Assembly: GCA_026770585.1 (NCBI GenBank)
Contig: MU646604.1
Location: 41,370 to 58,481 of the forward strand
Direction of reading: 5' to 3'
Source: Baffinella frigidus
Lineage: Eukaryota > Cryptophyceae > Cryptomonadales > Baffinellaceae
Length of the DNA: 17,112 nt
The notes beneath the pieces were generated by a model, which ran no database searches, had not been told where the DNA came from, and saw only the letters and a program-made list of their open reading frames with translations. The position numbers were made by a program, and so were the translations under genes. Within the stretch, counting starts at the first letter, position 1. Each line of letters starts with the position of its first letter. This document shows, one piece after another, positions 1 to 6,977 of this stretch.

Positions 1-30
<30 letters not shown>
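1..30. repeat. Poly-G tract at window edge
   Basis: Thirty consecutive G. It may be a real homopolymer or an assembly or contig-end artefact. Shorter G or C runs recur inside the window (about 5792, 9555, 11340), so G runs are a genuine habit of this genome. Confidence 0.9.
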
Positions 31-31
<1 letters not shown>

Positions 32-559
32 GACGAAAGGGATGCATCATGCATAAGTGTCGCAGGTTTGCATCGCGTGACAGATGGGCCGGCTTGCTAC
101 CCAAGGGGGAAGAGTACGTGTCATGGAAGGAATACATAATAGATGAATAGACCGTGTATCTACAGGTATAAACCATTTTTGGTGGTAAACACCTTTCAGG
201 GGGGGTCAGGAGACGAGTCCAAACTGAACTTTGCAGGTTCACTTTTGAGGTCTGGGAGGGCGTAAGGAGAAAAAAACACCAGCCCTCCACAGTGAGAGAT
301 TTGACCGTTGAGATCTGGGGGATTGGTACCAGGGGATGTGATATTGCTGAAGCGATACCCCGCGGATACAAGTCCGGGAAGTCAACACGATCAAAATCCT
401 TCACATCGGAAAGATGGTGGAGAAAACAAGGAGGGTCGGCGGCAAGTCTCCGATACTCGCAATATCCAAACGCGTGAAACGCTTGACGGGGCGGGCGGGG
501 TGCAGATCTTTCACTTCGGAAAGATGGTGGCAAAAGGTTGGCGGCAAGTTCATAGGTCT
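31..559. repeat. Non-coding stretch with an imperfect direct repeat (period about 110 bp)
   Basis: No convincing gene. The segment CGGAAAGATGGTGG followed by a GGCGGCAAGT block occurs at 407-450 and again from 517 to 550. A third, partial piece (AGTCTCCGATATCCGC) reappears just beyond the hairpin, at about 730. The hairpin at 560-718 therefore seems to sit in an older tandem repeat. The short open frames here differ between strands and show no protein-like character. Confidence 0.5.
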
Positions 560-718
560 GCAACCTATAATTAGTTTTGTAAAGTAACTCGTTCCAGGTA
601 CAAATTATAAAACAAGATCTCGTCTAAAAAAGAATTTGAGCCCTTTTTAGTTTTAAATGGACCTTGTTTTATAATTTGTACCAGAACGAGTTGCTTTACA
701 AAACTAATTATAGGTTGC
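560..718. mobile_element. MITE-like fold-back element, about 57-bp terminal inverted repeats
   Basis: The left arm (560-616) and right arm (663-718) are reverse complements over almost their whole length, with one substitution and one small gap, around a 46-bp loop. The ends read GCAACCTATAATTAG and its complement. The arms are AT-rich against a GC-richer flank. No coding capacity, so any movement would need an enzyme from elsewhere. No clear target-site duplication could be read. Confidence 0.85.
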
Positions 719-819
719 GCCGCTATTAAAGTCTCCGATATCCGCAGGGTGCTCGTCCGGGATATCTAAAAGATAAAAAAAGCGATTCTTCTCGGCACAC
801 CTTTGACCTACGTGTAGGA

Positions 820-947
820 TTAAACGAAAAAACAGAGGTGGGGGGGCGCAGACCAGTTCGCCTCGATCTCCGAGGAGGTGTCCACGACGCACGCCAGGAT
901 GGAGAGGACGATCGCGACGATGGCGAGGAACGCCGCTATGAACATCG
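820..947 (-). CDS. Candidate exon encoding a membrane-spanning segment, protein unknown
   Basis: On the - strand a pyrimidine-rich tract ending in CCCCGCAG (acceptor at 948-950) is followed by an open frame starting CG-ATG-TTC. It encodes MFIAAFLAIVAIVLSILACV and then VVDTSSEIEANW: a clear hydrophobic helix followed by an acidic polar stretch. The frame can end at a donor-like GTCTGC (exon 854-947) or run to a stop at 820-822. The ATG at 943-945 could be the start codon, with an intron in the 5' UTR, or internal. I do not recognise the family. It points away from kish, so the two might share the region between them. The hydrophobic run and the acceptor are seen; the exon limits and the gene are inferred. 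Confidence 0.45.
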
Positions 948-1627
948 CTGCGGGGAAGGGAAGGCGGTGGTGGGTCACCGGGCCGCTTCGCATGAGGTGG
1001 GTGGAGGGCTTCACAGGGGGCGAGAAAAATCAGGAGAGCTTCACCATGCCAGGTGAGCTTCGCTCCTGGGTTTGCTCCAGTCCGCGCGAAGAAAAGGGCA
1101 GGGAATCGAGGCTGGGCGCCATGGGCGGGAGTGCCGCAACCAACATGGTCACTCGCTACCCAGACCTCAACGTAATAAACAACTGACTCTTTGCAGCAGG
1201 ATATCGCTCCAGGCTGGAGCTCAAACTGTCCATTCTTCGTCCCCAACAAAAAAGCAACTCTGCGGCTGGATAGCACAGCACGCTCTTGCGCCATCCGCTC
1301 CGTCCAGAGAGATCAGCCGCACGTTTAGCTCTCTTGCATCAGCGACGAATCGGGCTACACACCAGCTCAAAAGCTGTGAACCAGCTCGTTGCGTCCACCA
1401 CCCAGTGTAGGAGACCGTACCAGAATTCATTTTTGCGGAGCAGCAGAGAGTCGTGGAAGTCGCCTCGCTCGACGGTTCGCAGCTGCAGCGGAGCGTGCAC
1501 CTGAGACCGCTGTCCAACCTCGCAGGAGTTGCGGTTTGCGGCGGACGGAGCCTCGAAGCGGCTGCCGATCTCCCCAAGATTTTCGACGTCAAAAGTCGTC
1601 GCGACCGGCCACTTTTGGCGACTCAAA
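948..1627. other. Region between the - strand exon and the kish start; no gene recognised
   Basis: Mixed-composition, GC-rich DNA with overlapping open frames on both strands, for example 1339-1665 on - and a + frame through 1453-1659. Neither resembles a family I know and each overlaps the other. It would hold the 5' leader and promoter of kish and perhaps that of a divergent gene. No TATA box or other defined promoter motif could be supported. Confidence 0.4.
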
Positions 1628-1630
1628 ATG
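1628..1630 (+). CDS. Kish exon 1: probable start codon alone before intron 1
   Basis: Exon 2 opens at the Ser that normally follows the initiator Met, so the upstream exon must end exactly on ATG. Of the ATG-GT junctions upstream (about 413, 523, 1144 and 1628), only this one has a donor (GTGCGC) matching that of intron 2. It also has a favourable start context, AAAATGG. This is inference from splice logic; the 5' UTR boundary is not visible. Confidence 0.6.
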
Positions 1631-4600
1631 GTGCGCCCGCCCGCGCTAACGACAGCTGATTCCATGCAGCGAGAACGTTGCGACGCGCACGTGTGCCGCT
1701 TTTCTCATCTTATTACCCATCTCCCTCTCTCCGCACCCCGAGCGGCGGGCTGACTCTGGAGGCAATGCGGCAAAAAGCCACGTTGCCGCTGAACCAAACG
1801 GGATTTCCCCGCTGTGGGGGGTAGTTGCGCGGGCGATGAGCTCCTGGCTTGCGCTCCCGTCCTAGCTCATGCCTGCTAGGGCGCATAAGCTGCTCTGCGC
1901 TGCGTTCTGTGCCGTGCGGTGCCAAGCTGCCTTTCATACAAGCACAACAGGGAATCGTACTTCCGATTCGCTGGGATGCACCCCATCTCTGCCGCGCCGC
2001 CCATGCATAGTTCCAGAAGCCAAGAGCCCATCGACCCCGGGCACCGAGACACGTTACGGCCTGTGGGTGTGCGGTGCAGGAACCGCCCTGGACCGCCCGA
2101 GAGACAACTCTCCTAACGCCATGATTGCTGCTGCACCCAGACCTTGCCAGTGCTCCCCGCGTGTCCCGCCTCTGACGCGCGCCCCACGCTCCCCCCGCGC
2201 GCGTGCAGTCGGCGATCTTCAACTTCCAGAGCTTGCTTATCGTGATCCTCCTCACGATCTGCACGTGCGCGTACATCCGCGCCAACTTGCCGTCGATCCT
2301 CGACCGGAATAAGACGGGGTGCGCGCCCTAAATCCTGAACCCTGATCCCTCAACCCTAAACCCTAAAACCTAAACCCTAAACACTGAACTCTAAACACTG
2401 CACCCTAAACCCTAAACCCTACACGATAATCCCTGAACCTAAACCCTGAACCTAAAACCCTGAAACCCTAAACCCTACACCATAAACCCTAAATCCTCAA
2501 CCCTAAACCCTAAATCCTAAACCCTAAAACCGAAACCAAAACCCTAAAACCGCGCCCGAGACGCCCACCTGCAACTGCCGACCACACCTCACTCTAAACC
2601 CTGACCCCTGACCCCTAAACCCTAAACCCTATCCCTTAAGTGACCAGTAGGCTCATACGCCCTACCGTAGGGCCCTAGGACCTGCCTAGGGCTTCCGCGG
2701 GCGATGATTCGCCCGTTGGTCACTTAAGGGATACCCTAAACCCTAGACCCTTAACCCTTTGACGCTGGGGTCTCTCCCGGCCCGCTTCCCACCACCTGTG
2801 GGAAGCATCAGATAAGGTTAATCTCCATACAAGTATTGATTAATTGCTTTCTGGCAACGAAAATTACTACACGATTTGCTTATACAAGTAATAGTAGAGC
2901 ATTTGTGTAGTAAATTTCGTTGAGCCAAAAGCAATTAATTAATACTTTTGTGGAGATGAAGGTCTGAATCCCCTCTGAATCCCCTCTGAAGGTCCTTGAG
3001 TTGAACCGCAGCCCCCCCCGCCTCGGAAATTATGGTTTGGGGTTTGGGGGTCAGGGGGTCAGGTTTTAGGGGCCAGGGTTTAGAATTAGGTGTGGTCGGC
3101 AGGACTATATCCCCTTTAGGGTTGCTTGAGTTGTGCCGCAGCCCCCCGGATTCCCGGCCCTGCCGAGAGTGGAGTCCCATGCCACTTAGCAGCCACCGGA
3201 GCCTGCGATGGTATGTCCATCAAAACGATTCTGTCAAAAAAATCGTTTCATTTCAGGGTAAGGGGCTTGGACTGATCCCAAAAAGTCCGGGGAAGATAGA
3301 ACTCGGGCACTGCTAAGTGGAGTAGAGTCCCGTGGCTGCGAACAAGGCAGATGGTGTACCAGGGCGGTAACTAAACCGGGAAGGGTTCGTACCAGAGAGG
3401 CCTGTTCTTCGGCAAACGTCGAATGGGGGAGTCATGTTCCGTTCCACACAGCGGCCTGCGAGGGGATTCTTGGTGGCTGAGCCTCCAAGAATCGGTTGGG
3501 ATGTCCACAGTCGTAGGAACGACCCCATGTGCCTACGGATTGCCTAGCGTAGGGTCCTATGGAGTATCCCCTTGTGGGTTATTCGCGAAATCTCTTGGTA
3601 GTCCGCTGTGTGGGGAGCCCTTTCCACGCAAGAGTGTAGGGCAGAGCGACCCACAGGAGAAATAGTAGAATTCTACTATTTCTTAAGTTCATAAGTGGAC
3701 ATTCTTCCCAAAGAAAAATCGAAATTTCGGAAAGTTATCACAAATTCCGTGTGAACTGTCTTGTTTCCCCTGGTCAGCCCTACACTCTTGCGTGGTTGGG
3801 AGGGGCGCCGTGGAAGAGGTGCTTCCCAACATTCAGTACCACGCCAGGTCATTCGTGGGGGAATTCCAGAACGCGGCGTTTCGTTTCGTGGTACTAAATG
3901 AGAGTACCTTCCCCAATTTTACCACAGCGGTCATCGACTTTTGGCATTTTCCCCCCTAGGTATCAACTTTGCACGTCTATGGTGTAGTAAAATGAAATCT
4001 CGACTTGTGACCGGGCGTGGACCCATCACTTCCCCGCGGTTGTGGCCCAACGTTTGCGAAAACGTGTGGGGGGGTCCCGGTTCTCGAGAACCCAGTTTCT
4101 TACATGCTTCCCAAACCTAGTTTCACTAGGTTTCACTAGGGCGTTTCGACATAAACCCGTTTCACTAGGGCGTTTCGACATAGACCCGGTCGAACCCCGG
4201 GGTGCCGCCGCGCTGCCTCTATCTCAGAAAAGGGATTTTTAAATTCGTTTTCTTAAGTCAATTCCTGTACAAATTCGTCAACTTATTCTTTTCTCTGCGC
4301 ATAAGTTGACAAATTTGAAGGGGGGTTGACTTAAGAAAACGAATTTAAAAATCCCTTTTCTGAGATAAGCCTGCTGTGTTGTACAGGGGTACCTCGTCCA
4401 CAAGAAAACGCCCCCCCCTAGGACCACCGTAGAGCCCTAGGCATAGGCCTACTGTAGGCTCCTAGGGGGTGGCAGTTTCTTATGCGCGAGGTACCCCTGT
4501 GACGCGACACGGCGGGGCGGCTCCCCACACAGCGGGCTACGAAGGGATTTTCGAGCACGCAGTGCCCGAGTTTCCGTTACCTGATCCGTAGGAACCCCCC

Positions 4601-5140
4601 TATGCCCCTACGGGTTGCCTATCGTAGGGTCCTAGGTCTTATCGCTTAGGAGTTATTCAGAAATCCCGTCAAAGTCCGCTGTGTGGCTTGGCAGGGCTCT
4701 CGGGATGTTCTGGAAAGCGGCGCGGATAGGGGAGCGGTGTTCGCCGTGGGTTTCAGGGGCATGGCCAAATAGACTGAAGCAGAGGTAGGGCTTAGCTGAA
4801 GTGGGCAGGGTGTGTGCCTCTGGGGTAACGTCACTGCGGTCACCCTCAACACTAAACCCTAACCCCGAACCCCTAAACTCCAAACCCTTAACCCTGAAGC
4901 CTAACCCCTAAACCCTAATTCCTAAACCCCAAACCCTAAGCCGAATCCCAACACTAAACTCCATCCCGAAACCCCAAACCCCAAACCCTAAACCTAACCC
5001 CAAACCCCAAACCCTAAACCTAACTTTCTGGCAGGGCTCTCGGGATGTTCTGGAAAGCGGCGCGGATAGGAGAGCGGTGTTCACCGTGGGTCTCCGGGGC
5101 GTGTGTGGCAATGGCGGTATGCGTCTTATTTTTCTCATGA
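1628..5140 (+). CDS. Protein Kish (TMEM167 family), complete split gene
   Basis: Three coding pieces join to a 72-residue protein, the usual length of animal Kish-A: M (1628-1630), 36 codons plus two bases (2209-2318), and the final base and 34 codons plus stop (5035-5140). Conserved family blocks are [10 protein letters not shown] near the start, [15 protein letters not shown] in the hydrophilic loop and [10 protein letters not shown] before the second membrane segment. Helices cover about residues 8-25 and 56-71. Kish proteins are small two-pass membrane proteins of the Golgi/early secretory pathway needed for secretion; the molecular role is poorly defined. Differences from the animal protein include Cys and Trp in the GERCSPW block, where animals have Lys and Tyr. 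Intron 2 is phase 2, and both sides supply a split Gly codon. The introns are 578 bp and 2,716 bp. The assignment rests on remembered family sequence; the ATG-only first exon is the least certain part. Confidence 0.88.
1631..2208 (+). other. Kish intron 1
   Basis: Begins GTGCGCCCGC and ends GCGCGCGTGCAG. It is GC-rich and holds several spurious open frames (1713-2285 on -, 1869-2312 on +). An alternative acceptor-like TCCATGCAG ends at 1669, but the exon after it would not fit the Kish reading frame. Confidence 0.55.
2209..2318 (+). CDS. Kish exon 2: first transmembrane helix and conserved loop
   Basis: 110 bp after an acceptor ending in CAG at 2206-2208. It reads [20 protein letters not shown] and then [16 protein letters not shown] plus two bases of a Gly codon. 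This is an almost residue-for-residue match to the N-terminal half of Kish. The exon ends at 2318 before donor GTGCGC. The frame has no ATG, so ATG-based ORF finding misses it. Confidence 0.93.
2326..2760 (+). repeat. Degenerate CCCTAAA array (C-strand on +), split by an insertion
   Basis: Runs of CCCTAAA mixed with variants such as CCCTGAA, CCTAAAAC and ACCATAAA. The array starts 8 bp after the kish exon 2 donor. It is interrupted at 2540-2600 by unrelated sequence and at 2630-2733 by a hairpin element. The degeneracy and internal position argue against a functional telomere. Confidence 0.9.
2630..2733. mobile_element. Hairpin element, TATCCCTTAAGTG family, copy 1, inside telomere-like array
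   Basis: Ends TATCCCTTAAGTGACCA (2630-2646) and its exact complement (2717-2733) enclose a CCTACCGTAGGGCCCTAGG core. Both outer flanks are CCCTAAA-type repeats, so the insertion is clear. The outermost bases are TA on both sides, consistent with a TA target duplication. The other copies are at 13268-13372 and 15951-16062 (reversed). Confidence 0.9.
2821..2957. mobile_element. Hairpin element, ATCTCC...GGAGAT, arms about 54 bp
   Basis: Left arm 2821-2874 and right arm 2904-2957 are near-complements. They include TTAATTGCTTT near the ends and CAACGAAAATTACTACAC further in, around a loop of about 29 bp. AT-rich, no coding capacity. The inner arm resembles the small hairpin at 14170-14231. Confidence 0.85.
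3033..3090 (+). repeat. Short TTTGGGG/TTTAGGG tract (G-strand on +)
   Basis: About eight imperfect copies of G-rich telomere-like units, in the opposite orientation to the array at 2326. Flanked by related GGAGTCC and CGCAGCCCCCC pieces at about 3006 and 3139. Confidence 0.75.
3182..3320. repeat. Weak inverted repeat with inner hairpin
   Basis: CCACTTAGCA (3182-3191) and its complement (3311-3320) bracket a segment with an inner hairpin (AAACGATT ... AATCGTTT, about 3221-3247). The terminal repeats are only 10 bp, so it may be a decayed element. Confidence 0.45.
3444..3613. mobile_element. CACACAGCGG-family element, copy 1
   Basis: Left end CCACACAGCGGCCTGCGAGG and right end AGTCCGCTGTGTGG form imperfect terminal inverted repeats of about 30 bp, continuing into GGGATT/AAATC. 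The interior has a palindrome (CTTGGTGGCTGAGCCTCCAAG, split by a few bases) and the CCTAGCGTAGGGTCCTATGG core shared with other families. Related copies: 4523-4686, 6978-7106, 7174-7310, 8773-8906, 12894-13221. Confidence 0.75.
3624..3795. mobile_element. Hairpin element with 19-bp perfect ends and a 26-bp internal palindrome
   Basis: CCACGCAAGAGTGTAGGGC (3624-3642) is exactly complementary to 3777-3795. At 3658-3683 there is a perfect 26-bp palindrome centred on GAATTC. It abuts the preceding element, with about 10 bp between them. Only one copy of these ends is seen here. Confidence 0.85.
3835..3895. repeat. Small inverted repeat AGTACCACG...CGTGGTACT
   Basis: Nine-base arms at 3835-3843 and 3887-3895 around a 43-base interior. 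The outer bases (ATTCAGTACC, GGTACTAAAT) resemble the GGTACTAAATTAAGA ends of the hairpin at 15075-15140. Weak on its own. Confidence 0.4.
4121..4188 (+). repeat. Tandem 29-bp repeat, two and one-third copies
   Basis: The unit begins TTTCACTAGGGCGTTTCGAC and ends CATAAACCCG. Copies lie at 4131-4159 and 4160-4188 with one difference, preceded by a partial TTTCACTAGG at 4121-4130. Recent slippage-type duplication. Confidence 0.9.
4219..4369. mobile_element. TTATCTCAGAAAA-family hairpin element, copy 1
   Basis: Arms of about 45 bp: CTATCTCAGAAAAGGGATTT onward is complementary to the segment ending CTTTTCTGAGATAAG. A second inner stem, GTCAACTTATT/ATAAGTTGAC (4277-4310), lies in the loop. Copy 2 (5282-5433) has the same ends and the same inner stem, but the middle parts of the two arms changed together, so pairing is kept. 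Confidence 0.92.
4382..4500. mobile_element. ACAGGGGTACCTCG-family hairpin element, copy 1
   Basis: Ends TACAGGGGTACCTCG and CGAGGTACCCCTGT. The arms continue into AAGAAA/TTTCTTA, a C-run/G-run pair and a CCTAGG, CTACTGTAG core. Nearly the whole element is one long stem. Slightly diverged (GTCCACAAG where others have GCTCATAAG). Other copies: 5465, 5914, 6840, 12575, 12674 and 13436. Confidence 0.92.
4523..4686. mobile_element. CACACAGCGG-family element, copy 2
   Basis: Left end CCCCACACAGCGGGCTACGA, right end AAAGTCCGCTGTGTGG. The interior (TTTCCGTTACCTGATCCGTA ... CGTAGGGTCCTAGGTCTTAT) is closely shared with 13101-13190. Its right end stops about 6 bp before the acceptor CAG of the damaged kish exon copy, so it replaced the normal upstream tract of that copy. 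Confidence 0.85.
4695..4788 (+). pseudogene. Damaged duplicate of the last kish exon
   Basis: After GGCAG (acceptor 4692-4694) the sequence matches the functional exon at 5035 almost base for base for about 70 bp. It reads [18 protein letters not shown] and then VSGA, with only silent changes. After 4760 it diverges: the frame gives WPNRLKQR and a TAG at 4786-4788, removing the second membrane helix. If spliced it would make a truncated one-helix Kish. The intact acceptor and silent differences suggest a fairly recent duplication or some use. The hairpin element ending at 4686 sits where the pyrimidine tract should be, which favours a dead exon. Confidence 0.82.
4848..5024 (+). repeat. CCCTAAA/CCCCAAA array between the two kish exon copies
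   Basis: About 25 imperfect units on the C-strand (CCCTAAA, CCCCAAA, CCCTAAC). It lies immediately upstream of the functional last exon and provides a C-rich tract before TTTCTGGCAG. Confidence 0.9.
5035..5140 (+). CDS. Kish last exon: conserved loop, second transmembrane helix and stop
   Basis: After CTTTCTGGCAG the first G completes the split Gly codon. The exon reads [18 protein letters not shown] and then [16 protein letters not shown], stop TGA at 5138-5140. FWK-ARIGER-SP is the diagnostic Kish block, and the following hydrophobic run is the second helix. The total length with exon 2 is 72 residues, as in animals. No polyadenylation signal could be assigned downstream. Confidence 0.94.
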
Positions 5141-5281
5141 GAAAGGGGGGGTCGGGGGCAGTGTCTACCACAGGTGGATATTGCCTTCCGGCCAGGGCTG
5201 GCCAAGGTAGCGAGCCTGAAAAGGTGTTTTCGGGGAAGTGGGTCTCGGAGGAGTTGACTCCCCAGTTCTGTGTGGTGCGAA

Positions 5282-5433
5282 CTTATCTCAGAAAACGGGT
5301 TCTAAAACTCGTTTTCTTAAGTCAATTCCCCTACAAATTCGTCAACTTATTCTTTACTCTCCGCATAAGTTGACAAAATTGTAACGGAATTGACTTAAGA
5401 AAACGAGTTTTAGAACTCGTTTTCTGAGATAAG
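5282..5433. mobile_element. TTATCTCAGAAAA-family hairpin element, copy 2
   Basis: Left arm starts CTTATCTCAGAAAACGGGTT; the right arm ends in its complement at 5433. The inner stem GTCAACTTATT/ATAAGTTGAC is at 5341-5374. Compared with copy 1 (4219) the arm middles read TTCTAAAACTCG rather than TTTTAAATTCG, with matching changes on the other arm. Lies about 140 bp after the kish stop. Confidence 0.93.
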
Positions 5434-5464
5434 AACTCGGCGACGTTCGGCGCGCGTGTGTTGT

Positions 5465-5584
5465 GCAGGGGTACCTCGCTCATAAGAAACCGCCCACCCT
5501 AGGACCCTACAGTAGGACCATGCCTAGGGTCCTATGGGTGGTCCTATGGGGGGGGCGGTTTCTTATGAGCGAGGTACCCCTGTA
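5465..5584. mobile_element. ACAGGGGTACCTCG-family hairpin element, copy 2
   Basis: GCAGGGGTACCTCGCTCATA at the left pairs with TATGAGCGAGGTACCCCTGT at the right, with a CCTAGGACCCTACAGTAGG core. Arms are almost perfect, so it is one of the younger copies. Confidence 0.93.
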
Positions 5585-5913
5585 CGAATTCGGCACGTCT
5601 CGTCACAGGGAGCGGGCGTGGAGGCACTGCATTACTCGACCAGGAGTAGGGTGCAGGAACGCGAGTGAGTGGACGAGCACGCAGTGGCGTGCGGTTGGGT
5701 TTGTCAGAACCAGGTCCCGAACGGACCCCGTCCAGACGGGCCCTTTTCCCCCGAGGGTGTGCTTCCATTTGTCAGGGGCGTTGAAGGGCGGGAAGGGGGG
5801 GGGGGGGTGATTAAATGTGAAGTGAGAAACGCTGCGCACCGTTCGGGAGTGGTTGCTGCTTTGAAGCCCCGCAATCATGGCACCGGCAGATGCAATCCTA
5901 GCACCTCAATGGC
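5585..5913. other. Unassigned stretch between two hairpin elements
   Basis: No gene or inverted repeat recognised. It contains a 16-G run at about 5792-5807 and GC-rich sequence whose short open frames are not protein-like. The left part (GTAGGGTGCAGGAACGCGAG) has no second copy in the window. Confidence 0.5.
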
Positions 5914-6034
5914 TACAGGGGTACCTCGCTCATGACAAACCGCCCCCCCCATAGGACCACCATAGGGCCCTAGGCATAGTCCTGCTGTAGGGTCCTAGGG
6001 GGGGGCGGTTTCTTCTGAGCGAGGTACCCCTGTA
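5914..6034. mobile_element. ACAGGGGTACCTCG-family hairpin element, copy 3
   Basis: Bounded by TA on both sides: TACAGGGGTACCTCGCTCAT at the left, GAGCGAGGTACCCCTGTA at the right. The core is CCATAGGGCCCTAGGCATAG ... CTGTAGGGTCCTAGG. A few mismatches (CATGACAAAC, TTCTGAGC) mark it as older than copy 2. Confidence 0.92.
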
Positions 6035-6246
6035 CGTGGTGGAAATGAGTGATGAGATGATTGAGCGCAAAGAGAGGCGTGAGGGCAGTGGCTCGATTTG
6101 AAACCGCGAATTTTAACTCCCTTCTCTTCCACTTAGAAGCCACCGTTGACTTGGGAAATCGGTCCAAAGTTGATCGTCGTTCAGGAGACAAGCCAAACTT
6201 CAGCAAATCTTCCTCGGAAATCCGGGGGGCGGTTCCTCGCTGAATG
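6035..6246. other. Unassigned stretch
   Basis: No gene recognised. It contains CCGTTGACTTGGGAAATCGG and a C/G-rich end that could be remnants of older elements. The open frames on the two strands (5970-6206 and 6061-6243) shadow each other and run into the adjacent hairpin. Confidence 0.4.
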
Positions 6247-6733
6247 CTACAGGGGTTACTCGAAATTAAGGTACGGTTTGTGAAACCCGTCGGTGTGCGG
6301 GCCTTAAATTGTCCTCACTGGCTGCTACATGTAAGTGGTTATCTGATTGTCTTGATTGAAAAGGAGTGGCGCGATGGAGACTGACCTAGCTCCGCTAGAC
6401 CTGAAGGTGGTCAATCGCAAAAGTAAACCTCGAGTTAACTTTTGGCAAAACGCTCAGATTCTGAGCGTTTTGCTGCTGTGTCAACTTGTGATTGCTCCCG
6501 GTCACGTCTAAAGTAGCTCCGCCCTCCGCGGAACCTGACCAGCGCGATCCACAAGTTGAGCCGTTGACGAAGAGCAATCAAAAGTCAACCTTGCACCAAA
6601 GCACCAAAGCACCTTTAACCCACGGTATCATAAGGAGACCCAACGCCTTAGGGTCCTACCGTAGGCCTAGTCCTAGGAGCATATGACCAGCTTAGGGGCG
6701 GCGTGTGTCCTCATGTTCGAGTAACCCCTGTAG
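6247..6733. mobile_element. CTACAGGGGTTACTCG-family element, copy 1, with a nested insertion
   Basis: CTACAGGGGTTACTCGAA (6247-6264) is exactly complementary to 6716-6733. The ends share the first bases with the GGTACCTCG family (ACAGGGG), then differ. The right part carries GGGTCCTACCGTAGGCC ... CCTAGG and GGGGCGGCGTGTG. The second copy at 12401-12859 has the same right part. A different element (6383-6520) is nested inside. Confidence 0.82.
6383..6520. mobile_element. TACTTTAGACGTGACCGG-family element, copy 1 (nested)
   Basis: The right end ATTGCTCCCGGTCACGTCTA (AAGTAGC) matches in reverse the left end of 8934-9112. The left end GCTAGACCTGAAGGTGGTCA is a more diverged partner. The interior has a strong hairpin, CAAAACGCTCAGA/TCTGAGCGTTTTG, at about 6447-6473. 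Includes GTTAACTTTTGGC and GTCAACTT motifs. Confidence 0.7.
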
Positions 6734-6839
6734 CTGCTACAAAAATGCTTTCTCTGCAGTCCTTTCTACGGAAGGGCGTGTCGGTGGGCTATGTTGGGAG
6801 AAATTAAAACCTAAAGGACCTAAAGGCTGTGCTGCACGA

Positions 6840-6964
6840 TACAGGAGCACACATCGCTCACAAGAAAGCGCCTCCCCCTGTGGTACAGTACAGTAGGCCT
6901 ATCTAGGGTCTTACGGTGGTTCTGAGAGGGGGGGGGGGTGCTTACGAGCCTTGTACCCCGTGTA
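6840..6964. mobile_element. ACAGGGGTACCTCG-family hairpin element, copy 4 (degenerate)
   Basis: TACAGGAGCACACATCGCTC at the left and CGAGCCTTGTACCCCGTGTA at the right keep the family layout (AAGAAAGCG, C-run, TACAGTAGGCCTA core, G-run) with many substitutions. The most diverged copy in the window. The sequence just before it (CCTAAAGGACCTAAAGG, 6811-6827) recurs at 12514-12530. Confidence 0.8.
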
Positions 6965-6977
6965 CCAGAAAAAAATC

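Larger units (their letters stand above)
2319..5034 (+). other. Kish intron 2, built of telomere-like arrays and hairpin elements
   Basis: Starts GTGCGCGCCC and ends TTTCTGGCAG. Within 2.7 kb it holds three telomere-like tracts, about ten inverted-repeat elements, a 29-bp tandem repeat and a damaged copy of the last kish exon. Little unique sequence remains apart from a few short stretches. The pyrimidine tract before the functional acceptor is supplied by CCCTAAA-type repeats (4848-5024). Confidence 0.85.

Noticed and set aside
1339-1665. Overlapping open frames on both strands before kish
   Set aside because: Both look partly protein-like because the DNA is GC-rich with few stops; neither resembles a known family and the - frame covers the kish start codon.
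5463-5810. Open frame of 115 codons on +, and similar frames (for example 5544-5768 on -, 12484-12726 on +)
   Set aside because: They translate the hairpin arms of the GGTACCTCG family (recurring GYLAHKKPP and FLMSEVPLY strings) and continue into unrelated flanks. The same peptide appears on whichever strand the arm is read.
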